Positions 23,762-30,054 of a stretch of DNA of 30,054 nt are shown here, one piece after another. The stretch is from NCBI GenBank assembly GCA_038249115.1, contig JBBRWQ010000033.1:1-30054 (forward strand), given 5' to 3'. A program made the position numbers and the translations under genes. The stretch comes from UBA4719 sp038249115. Lineage in GTDB: Bacteria > Actinomycetota > Actinomycetes > Actinomycetales > Dermatophilaceae. The notes under the pieces were generated by a model. That model saw only the letters and a program-made list of their open reading frames with translations, did no database searches and had not been told where the DNA came from. Positions within the stretch are counted from its first letter, which is position 1. Each line of letters starts with the position of its first letter.

Positions 23762-24595
23762 TCAGCGACCCGCCCGGACGCCGGCGGCCAGTTCGGCGCA
23801 AAGCCTCCGGATCGCCGCGAGACCGTCCTCACGGGACTGCGCATCTGTGAGGCATCGCACCAGTGCCGAGCCGACGATCACCCCGTCGGCAAAGGACGCC
23901 ACCTGCGCAGCCTGGGTGCCGGTGGAGACACCGAGCCCGACGCAGATCGGCGTATCCGTGATGAGACGGGCCCGGTTAACCAGCACCTCAGCGGTGTCGC
24001 CGACGCTCGTGCGCGCCCCGGTGACCCCCATGGTCGACGCGGCGTAGACGAAACCGCGGCAGGCCGCGGTGGTGCTCCTGAGCCGAGGCTCGCTCGAGCT
24101 GGGTGCAACCAGGAACACCCGGTCGAGGTCGTTTCGCTCTGCAGCCGAGATCCACTCGGCGCCTTCGTCCGGGATCAGGTCCGGCGTGATCAGACCGGCC
24201 CCGCCGGTCTTGGCCAGGTCGTCCGCAAACCGGTCAACGCCATAGCGGAGAACGGGATTCCAGTAGGTCATGACCAACGCAGGAGCGCCGGTGTCGGCGA
24301 CGGCACGAACAGCTGTGAACACGTCCCTGAGCCGGGTGCCACCCTTGAGCGCAACGTCTGCCGCGTGCTGGATGACCGGGCCGTCCATCAGCGGGTCTGT
24401 GTAGGGCACGCCGATCTCAACGATATCCACGCCGGCCTCGACCATGGCGACCATGGCGTCGATGGATCCCTGGACGTCAGGGAACCCGACCGGCAGGTAG
24501 CCCACGAGGGCCGCACGACCCTCCGCCTTCGTCTTGGCCAGGACTGCTCCGACACCGTTCATGGCTGGTCCAACCCGTCCGGCTGTGCCTCTCAC
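23762..24595 (-). CDS. trpA: Tryptophan synthase alpha subunit
   Basis: This encodes 277 residues from GTG 24595, which overlaps the trpB stop as GTGA; ATG 24562 (MNGVGAVLAK) is an alternative that fits the usual length better. The TIM-barrel active site is visible: Glu in VDIVEIGVPYTDPLMDGP with the Asp a few residues on, and GVTGARTS and GLGVSTG for phosphate binding. The subunit cleaves indole-3-glycerol phosphate to indole, which passes through a tunnel to TrpB. It is intact. Confidence 0.96.
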   Translation of the reverse strand: MRGTAGRVGPAMNGVGAVLAKTKAEGRAALVGYLPVGFPDVQGSIDAMVAMVEAGVDIVEIGVPYTDPLMDGPVIQHAADVALKGGTRLRDVFTAVRAVADTGAPALVMTYWNPVLRYGVDRFADDLAKTGGAGLITPDLIPDEGAEWISAAERNDLDRVFLVAPSSSEPRLRSTTAACRGFVYAASTMGVTGARTSVGDTAEVLVNRARLITDTPICVGLGVSTGTQAAQVASFADGVIVGSALVRCLTDAQSREDGLAAIRRLCAELAAGVRAGR

Positions 24596-25818
24596 TGCAG
24601 CCCCTCATCGTCGAACAACCCGAACCATCGGGCTGCCGTGTCGACGTCCTTGTCACCTCGCCCCGACAGGTTGACCAGAACGATGCCATCTGGGCCGATC
24701 TCGCGGCCGATCTCGAGGGCGCCGGCAAGCGCGTGCGAACTCTCGATCGCGGGAATGATCCCCTCGGTCCGGCACAGCAACGCGAAAGCGTCCATGGCCT
24801 CGGAGTCGGTGATCGGGCGATACTCGGCCCGGCCGGTGTCCCGCAGGAAGGAGTGCTCGGGGCCGACGCTCGGGTAGTCCAGCCCGGCCGAGACGGAATG
24901 GGACTCCACGGTCTGTCCGTCCTCGTCCTGGAGGACATAGGTAAACGCGCCGTGCAGGACCCCTGGAAGGCCGGTGCTGAACCGGGCCGCATGCTTGTCC
25001 GTCTCGACACCCTCACCCCCGGCCTCGAGCCCAACCAGGCGCACGGAGGGGTCGTCGAGAAAACGGTGGAAGATGCCCATGGAGTTGGAGCCGCCGCCGA
25101 CGCACGCGCACACGACATCGGGCAGACGGCCGACCAGGTCGAGCACCTGCGCCCGTGCCTCGACACCGATGATCCGCTGGAAGTCACGCACCATCTCGGG
25201 GAACGGGTGCGGCCCGGTGACCGTGCCGATCAGGTAGTGGGTGGTCTCGACGTTGGTGACCCAGTCGCGCATCGCTTCGTTGATCGCGTCCTTCAGGGTC
25301 GCGCTGCCCTGGCGCACCGGGATCACCTCGGCGCCGAGCAGCCGCATCCGTGCGACGTTCAGTGCCTGACGCTGCGTGTCCTTCGTTCCCATGTAGACGA
25401 CGCACTCAAGGCCCATCAGTGCGGCCGCGGTCGCGGTCGCGACGCCGTGCTGACCAGCCCCTGTCTCAGCGATGACCCGCGTCTTGCCCATGCGCTTGGT
25501 CAGAAGTGCCTGGCCCAGCGCGTTGTTGATCTTGTGCGAGCCGGTGTGGTTCAGGTCCTCGCGCTTGAGCAGGATGCGCGCTCCCCCAGCGTGTTGGGCG
25601 AACTTCGGGACCTCTGTGATGATGCTGGGGCGGCCGGCATACGTGGCTTGCAGGCGCTCGAGCTCGCCCTGAAATGCCGGGTCGATGTTGGCCTTGAGCC
25701 GTGCCTCGTCGAGCTGCTCCAGGGCAGCTACCAGGGCCTCGGGGACATACCGGCCGCCATACGAACCGAAGCGGCCCGGCCTCGTGACCCCACCGGTCGA
25801 GCTGGGATGGTCGTTCAT
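24592..25818 (-). CDS. trpB: Tryptophan synthase beta subunit
   Basis: The 408-residue PLP enzyme joins indole and serine to make tryptophan. The PLP lysine is in NHTGSHKINNALGQ, the PLP phosphate loop is VGGGSNSMGIF and ETGAGQHGVATA is the substrate carboxylate loop. RFGSYGGRYVPE near the N-terminus is the usual TrpB1 opening. ATG 25818 shares its first base with the trpC stop (TGATG). Length is normal and no key residue is lost. Confidence 0.97.
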   Translation of the reverse strand: MNDHPSSTGGVTRPGRFGSYGGRYVPEALVAALEQLDEARLKANIDPAFQGELERLQATYAGRPSIITEVPKFAQHAGGARILLKREDLNHTGSHKINNALGQALLTKRMGKTRVIAETGAGQHGVATATAAALMGLECVVYMGTKDTQRQALNVARMRLLGAEVIPVRQGSATLKDAINEAMRDWVTNVETTHYLIGTVTGPHPFPEMVRDFQRIIGVEARAQVLDLVGRLPDVVCACVGGGSNSMGIFHRFLDDPSVRLVGLEAGGEGVETDKHAARFSTGLPGVLHGAFTYVLQDEDGQTVESHSVSAGLDYPSVGPEHSFLRDTGRAEYRPITDSEAMDAFALLCRTEGIIPAIESSHALAGALEIGREIGPDGIVLVNLSGRGDKDVDTAARWFGLFDDEGLQ

Positions 25819-26633
25819 CAGACTCCCCGTTGACGTAGTGCTGGATGAGCACCTGCAGCAATCAGAGCAGCCACGGCTTCACGCGGGCGGTCACCGGTCA
25901 CCAGGCTCTCTCCGACCAGCACGGCGTCTGCGCCCGCACGTGCGTAGTCGATCACGTCGTGCGGCCCGCGAACCCCGGACTCGGCGACCTTGATGATCCC
26001 ACTGGGGATGTGCGGGGCCAGTCGCGCGAAGGTATGACGGTCGACCTCGAGAGTCTTGAGGTTGCGGGCGTTGACGCCGATGATGCGCGCGCCGGCATCC
26101 ACCGCGCGCTCGGTCTCAGCCTCGTCGTGAACCTCGACCAGAGCTGCCATCCCGAGGGACTCTGCACGCTCACGCAAGCCAACGAGTGTGGGCTGGTCGA
26201 GGGCAGCGACGATCAGCAGGATGACGTCGGCGCCATAGGCACGTGCCTCCCACAGCTGGTAGGAGGAGACGTTGAAGTCCTTGCGCAGCAACGGAATTCC
26301 AACCACCGCTCGCACCGCAGCAAGATCCTCCAGGCTGCCGCCGAAACGACGGCGCTCAGTCAGGACGCTGATCATGCTCGCCCCGCCGGCGGCGTAGTCG
26401 GCAGCCAGCCCAGCAGGGTCGGCAATCATGGCCAGAGCGCCTTTGCTCGGGCTCCAGCGCTTGACCTCGGCGATGACCTTGACCCCGTGTCCGTCCTTGA
26501 GAGCCGCGATCGCGTCGTATGCCGGTTCGATCCGCTCCGCTCGGGATTTCAGGTCATCCAGAGAGGTCTGGGTCTGTCGAACGGCAAGGTCCTCCCTGAC
26601 GCCGGCAATGATCTCGTCGAGGACAGTGGACAC
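25818..26633 (-). CDS. trpC: Indole-3-glycerol-phosphate synthase
   Basis: The 271-residue TIM-barrel enzyme closes the indole ring from carboxyphenylamino-deoxyribulose phosphate. Its signatures are VIAEVKRWSPSKG, GGASMISVLTERRRFGGS, LLRKDFNVSSYQLWEARAYGAD and the C-terminal ESGVRG and GESLVTG loops. GTG 26633 is the start. It is not fused to TrpF, as is normal for actinobacteria. The 73-base gap to the next upstream gene holds no clear attenuator. Confidence 0.96.
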   Translation of the reverse strand: MSTVLDEIIAGVREDLAVRQTQTSLDDLKSRAERIEPAYDAIAALKDGHGVKVIAEVKRWSPSKGALAMIADPAGLAADYAAGGASMISVLTERRRFGGSLEDLAAVRAVVGIPLLRKDFNVSSYQLWEARAYGADVILLIVAALDQPTLVGLRERAESLGMAALVEVHDEAETERAVDAGARIIGVNARNLKTLEVDRHTFARLAPHIPSGIIKVAESGVRGPHDVIDYARAGADAVLVGESLVTGDRPREAVAALIAAGAHPALRQRGV

Positions 26634-26706
26634 CAGTCAAGGCTATCCACGAACAGGAGCCGGTCCGAACCGACCCCCAGGCACGATCCCGTGGAAGAAG
26701 GAATGG

Positions 26707-26934
26707 TCAGCGAACGACGGTGCCTGCACCCGACCGGTCGGGCTTGGTGGCACCAAAGCCGGCCATGGCCAGGACCTTCCCCGCTGCGAGGCCGACGGCC
26801 ATCAGGACCATGCCTACGATTGCCAACGGCCAGCTGGTGATCACCACGGCCAGGCAGATCAGGGACACTGCGGCCAACAGGATCCCGACGGCAGTCCAGG
26901 CTGCCGTGCTGTGCCCGTGTCCGTGCTCTGCCAT
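26707..26934 (-). CDS. HGxxPAAW-type small membrane protein
   Basis: ATG 26934 follows GAGGAG by seven bases and gives 75 residues. The N-terminus AEHGHGHSTAAWTAV is the hallmark of a small actinobacterial family usually found in trp clusters; the Pro of the name motif is Thr here. Two membrane helices follow (residues about 14-34 and 36-58). Function is not established. Its conserved position between the TrpE-side genes and trpC suggests a link to the operon rather than chance. Confidence 0.85.
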   Translation of the reverse strand: MAEHGHGHSTAAWTAVGILLAAVSLICLAVVITSWPLAIVGMVLMAVGLAAGKVLAMAGFGATKPDRSGAGTVVR

Positions 26935-27022
26935 GGGTTTCTCCTCAGTGAGACGGTCTGCTCTGTGCTGCCGTTCCTTCAGCGATGACGTCATTGTGCC
27001 AGCCACAGCCAGCCGCACAGCC

Positions 27023-27646
27023 TTATCGGCTTGACTTCTCGATCGTGGGATCCTCACCACGGGAGATCCGGTCCCAGTCCGACTCGCGACTGCGAGGTGG
27101 TTCGACGCCTTCGCCGCGACCCGCGCCGGGCGGAAGCGCCTGGCCCGGAACCGGTGCGTCATAGCTGCTCGAGAGCCCCCTCCAGCGGCGGGATCCCACC
27201 AGCGCGCCCAGCCCACCGACCCCCATGACGAGCGTCCCCGCCAGCGCGACCCATGCCCAGGCCCCAGCCTGACCGTGCGAGATGACAACCCCGCTGCGCC
27301 CTGTGCCGGCTGCCGCCAGCACGCCCAGCGCGCCGTCTGGGTCGACGAGCACCGAGACGACCACACCGGCGCCGAGGACGGCGGCCAGTAGTGCAGACGA
27401 GGCCGCGATGAGTCGCACAACTGTGCCGGCCGTCGTCGCGGTAACTGCAGAGGCAAGGCCCACCAGCGCAGCAGCCAAAGCGCCTGGTGCGACGTCAGAT
27501 CCCTTACCGTGCAACACCGTTGCGCCAAGCGCGGCATCACCGATCGAGCCCGAGACCCACTCGCGAGAACCGCTCACCAGGATCAGCGCGGCACCCACGA
27601 GCACGAGGACAAGCACCGTCCGCTTGCTGGCAAGGCCCCCTGTCAT
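27023..27646 (-). CDS. Trp-operon-associated membrane protein
   Basis: The 207-residue protein has four predicted membrane helices (about residues 9-27, 52-72, 78-102, 124-150) and a soluble C-terminal tail. The segment SGSREWV after the first helix and the closing SDWDRISRGEDPT are typical of the actinobacterial family known only from trp operons. Its start overlaps the trpE stop by four bases. It could be a tryptophan-related transporter or an anchor, but the role is unproven. Confidence 0.85.
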   Translation of the reverse strand: MTGGLASKRTVLVLVLVGAALILVSGSREWVSGSIGDAALGATVLHGKGSDVAPGALAAALVGLASAVTATTAGTVVRLIAASSALLAAVLGAGVVVSVLVDPDGALGVLAAAGTGRSGVVISHGQAGAWAWVALAGTLVMGVGGLGALVGSRRWRGLSSSYDAPVPGQALPPGAGRGEGVEPPRSRESDWDRISRGEDPTIEKSSR

Positions 27647-29178
27647 GGCGCCCGCAGCCCCGTGGCCGAGGCGACAGCTCGCAGAGCCGCCGCCGCTTTG
27701 TTGACGCTCTCTTCGAACTCCAGTCGCGGCACCGAGTCGGCGACGATCCCGCCGCCGGCCTGGACGTATGCCCGCCCGCCCTTGATCACAGCGGTGCGGA
27801 TCGCAATGGCCATGTCGAGGTCGCCGTGGAAGTCGAGATAGCCGACGACTCCGCCATAGATGCCGCGGCGGCTCGGCTCGAGCTCGTCGATCAGGGCCAT
27901 CGCACGCGGTTTGGGCGCCCCGGAGAGCGTGCCCGCGGGGAACGTCGCGACGAGCACGTCATAGGCGCTCTGCTCCGGCCGGATGTCGCCAACCACGGTG
28001 GACTCCAGATGCATGATGTGGCTGTAGCGCCGGATCGCCATGAACTCGACCACGTCGACGGTGCCTGCACGACAGACCCTCTGGAGATCGTTGCGTGACA
28101 GGTCGACGAGCATCACATGCTCCGAACGCTCCTTGGCGTCGGCCAGCAGGTCCTCGCTGTTGGCGACGTCTGTCTCGGGTGTGTCACCCCGCGGCCGAGA
28201 GCCCGCGATCGGGCGGGTGATGGCTCGTCTCCCGGTGACCTTGACCAGCGCCTCCGGACTCGAACCCACGACGTCGTATGCCGTGCCGTCCGGTGCCGGG
28301 AGCCGTAGCAGGTACATGTACGGGCTTGGGTTCGAGGCGCGGAGCACGCGATAGACATCGAGCGCGTCGGCCGGGCAGTCGACCGAGAACCGTTGGGAGA
28401 GAACAACCTGGAAGACCTCACCAGCCCGAATTGCCTCTTTGCCGGCCTCGACCATGGCGAAGAACTGCTGTGGCGTGTGGTTGCTGGAAGCCTCCGGCGC
28501 GGTGGGTTCCACGACGGCCACGGTGCTGGGCGCCGAGGCAGCGAGATCGGCAGTCATCCGGTCGAGTCGGCTGACGGCGTCCGTCCATGCATCCTCGACC
28601 CGCTCGTCTGTCGCGTCGTAGTTCACGGCGTTGGCCACCAGAAGCAGGGAGCCATCGGCGTGGTCCAGCACCGCAAGGTCGGTGGCGAGCATCATGGCCA
28701 GCTCGGGCAGGTGCAGCTCGTCGGACGCGTTGTCGGGGACCTTCTCCCAGCGCCGCACCGCGTCATACGTGATCGACCCGACCATGCCGCCGGTCAACGG
28801 CGGCAAACCCGGGATGGGGTCGGTCGCGAGCGTAGAAACGGTGTCGCGCAACGCTTCCAGCGGGTTGCCGGTGGTGGGAACGCCCACCGGAGGCTCGCCA
28901 ATCCAGTGGGTCAGGCCGTCCTTCTCGGTCAGGACGGCACTGCAGGCGGCACCCACTATGGAGTAGCGGGACCACACTCCCCCGTGCTCGGCGGACTCCA
29001 ACAGGAAGGTGCCAGGTGCATTCTTTGCGAGCTTGCGGTAGACACCTACCGGAGTTTCGGCATCGGCGAGCAGCCGGCGCACCACCGGGATGACGCGACG
29101 GGTGCGGGCAAGCTCGGTGAACGTCCCGAGCGAAGGCCAGGTCACGCCATACCTGAGGTCGGGAGTGGGCTCACTCAT
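27643..29178 (-). CDS. trpE: Anthranilate synthase component I
   Basis: The 511-residue enzyme turns chorismate into anthranilate with ammonia from a TrpG partner that is not in this window. The feedback site for tryptophan is visible as FLLESAEHGGVWSRYSIVG. The chorismate-binding half has GEVFQVVLSQRF, the loop around ELYSHIMHLES-like text (RRYSHIMHLESTVVG) and GAPKPRAMALIDELEPSRRGIYGG. ATG 29178 overlaps the end of hisI by 8 bases, so it is translated from the hisI message. No leader peptide with Trp codons precedes it. Confidence 0.96.
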   Translation of the reverse strand: MSEPTPDLRYGVTWPSLGTFTELARTRRVIPVVRRLLADAETPVGVYRKLAKNAPGTFLLESAEHGGVWSRYSIVGAACSAVLTEKDGLTHWIGEPPVGVPTTGNPLEALRDTVSTLATDPIPGLPPLTGGMVGSITYDAVRRWEKVPDNASDELHLPELAMMLATDLAVLDHADGSLLLVANAVNYDATDERVEDAWTDAVSRLDRMTADLAASAPSTVAVVEPTAPEASSNHTPQQFFAMVEAGKEAIRAGEVFQVVLSQRFSVDCPADALDVYRVLRASNPSPYMYLLRLPAPDGTAYDVVGSSPEALVKVTGRRAITRPIAGSRPRGDTPETDVANSEDLLADAKERSEHVMLVDLSRNDLQRVCRAGTVDVVEFMAIRRYSHIMHLESTVVGDIRPEQSAYDVLVATFPAGTLSGAPKPRAMALIDELEPSRRGIYGGVVGYLDFHGDLDMAIAIRTAVIKGGRAYVQAGGGIVADSVPRLEFEESVNKAAAALRAVASATGLRAP

Positions 29179-29575
29179 CCGGATGTCCTTGAACCGCAGC
29201 TAGATCGTGGTCGTCGAAGCAGGAGTGCGCCCCGGTGTGGCAGGCCGCGCCGATCTGGTCGACACGGACGAGCAGGGCATCACCGTCACAGTCCAGGGCA
29301 ACGCTCTTGACGTACTGGGCATGACCCGACGTGTCCCCCTTGCGCCAGTAGTCACCACGGCTACGGGACCAGAACGTCACCCGCCCAGACGTCAGCGTGC
29401 GATGAAGTGCCTCGTCGTCCATCCAGCCGACCATCAGCACCTCGCCGCTGTCGTGCTGTTGCACGACAGCGCAGACGAGACCCTGGACGTCCCGCTTCAG
29501 ACGCCGGGCAGTCTCGGCGGCGAGGGATGGCTGCGGGTCGGGCTGAAGAGAGGACGGGGGCAAGGATGGGGACAC
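29171..29575 (-). CDS. hisI: Phosphoribosyl-AMP cyclohydrolase
   Basis: The small metal-dependent enzyme opens the adenine ring in histidine synthesis. Visible are VLMVGWMDDEALHRTL, RVTFWSRSRGDYWRKGDTSGH and the zinc/magnesium site LDCDGDALLVRVDQIGAACHTG. The start is uncertain. GTG 29575 gives 134 residues and leaves room for the divergent gene; ATG 29614 and a start at 29650 are in frame too, the last one overlapping the divergent ATG. No strong ribosome site precedes any of them. A hisI-trpE junction is common in actinobacteria. Confidence 0.93.
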   Translation of the reverse strand: MSPSLPPSSLQPDPQPSLAAETARRLKRDVQGLVCAVVQQHDSGEVLMVGWMDDEALHRTLTSGRVTFWSRSRGDYWRKGDTSGHAQYVKSVALDCDGDALLVRVDQIGAACHTGAHSCFDDHDLAAVQGHPDE

Positions 29576-29640
29576 GTGGACATTCTGCCGTGCGACCCCC
29601 CTGGGCAAACGCATCAAGGGCACCAGTGTTGGATGCTGGG

Positions 29641-30042
29641 ATGCTGACAATCGACCTCCACGTCGTCCAACTGACCCTGCACGTGCTCGCGGCGACCATC
29701 TGGGTGGGCGGCCAGATCGTCCTTGCGGCCCTGATGGGACCGCTACGGCGGGTGGCCCCCGACGCGATCCCCCCGGCGGCGCGTGCCTTCGCCTGGGTGT
29801 CCTGGCCCGCGTTCGGGGTGCTCATCCTGACCGGCGGCTGGATGCTCGCAGGGGCCGGTGGCGAAAGCGATGCCTACCGGACAACCCTGATGGTCAAGCT
29901 GAGCCTCGTCGCGCTGTCGGGTGTCGGTGCCGCGCTGCACACCTTCGTCAAGAACCCCACCATGAAAGGCATCTGGGCAACAGTGGGTCTGGGCAGCGCG
30001 CTGGGCGCGGTGCTGCTCGGTGTCTCGATCGTCGAGGCCTAG
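29641..30042 (+). CDS. Small four-helix membrane protein, CopD-like
   Basis: ATG 29641 gives 133 residues with four membrane helices. The first contains LHVLAATIWVGGQIVLAALMG, the His...WxGG pattern seen in CopD/DUF2269-type proteins. The second has WPAFGVLILTGGWML, and the third begins LMVKLSLVALSGVGAALH with a histidine at its end. Such proteins may bind heme or copper, but only the fold class can be claimed. It is transcribed divergently from hisI with a gap of about 65 bases. Confidence 0.8.
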   Translation: MLTIDLHVVQLTLHVLAATIWVGGQIVLAALMGPLRRVAPDAIPPAARAFAWVSWPAFGVLILTGGWMLAGAGGESDAYRTTLMVKLSLVALSGVGAALHTFVKNPTMKGIWATVGLGSALGAVLLGVSIVEA

Positions 30043-30054
30043 GTCCTCAGAACC

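Noticed and set aside
29171..29650. hisI starting at 29650
   Set aside because: It would overlap the start of the divergent membrane protein and adds residues not typical of the family.

Overview
This is high-GC DNA with actinobacterial gene content: a suf operon led by a SufR-type regulator, an Aquifex-type aconitase, a single-Cys-rich NuoF-like flavoprotein cluster, and a trp cluster with the HGxxPAAW and Trp-operon-associated membrane proteins. GTG starts and GTGA/ATGA overlaps are frequent. The best fit is Micrococcales, probably Intrasporangiaceae/Dermatophilaceae; the placement is by protein resemblance only. No rRNA and no CRISPR array were seen.

Positions 1-2630 are the left end, mostly on the minus strand. 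The 5' end of sufB is preceded by a SufR-like regulator that appears to have lost its middle by an in-frame deletion. Next comes a patch of dead genes: an ABC-transporter ATPase start that breaks in Walker A, joined to the frameshifted end of a capsule-type tyrosine kinase. Then come ygfZ, and a Fur-family regulator that has lost its DNA-binding domain beside an imperfect direct repeat.

Positions 2764-4719 hold a plus-strand aconitase. Positions 4720-7053 look like an accessory island at the 3' end of a tRNA-Leu(CAA) gene. It holds a small zinc-ribbon protein, two stretches with no recognisable gene, and a HepT/MntA toxin-antitoxin pair.

Positions 7225-13958 form a redox and signalling locus. 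An anchored secreted protein stands divergently to an OmpR-type response regulator and its sensor kinase. A secreted repeat protein then faces a tightly overlapping five-gene operon: small membrane protein, ApbE flavin transferase, four-histidine ferric-reductase-like membrane protein, NuoF-like flavoprotein and a small ferredoxin. I read this as a candidate path from NADH through an Fe-S protein and membrane hemes to an unidentified flavinylated acceptor outside the membrane. It is the most interesting system in the window.

Positions 14037-29575 are a minus-strand run of core metabolism, in transcription order hisI, trpE, a Trp-operon membrane protein, an HGxxPAAW protein, trpC, trpB, trpA, a MauE/DoxX membrane protein, a DsbA-like thioredoxin-fold protein, lgt, gltB, gltD and pyk. 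Overlaps or very short gaps through most of it suggest coupled translation. A small membrane protein is transcribed divergently from hisI at the right end.
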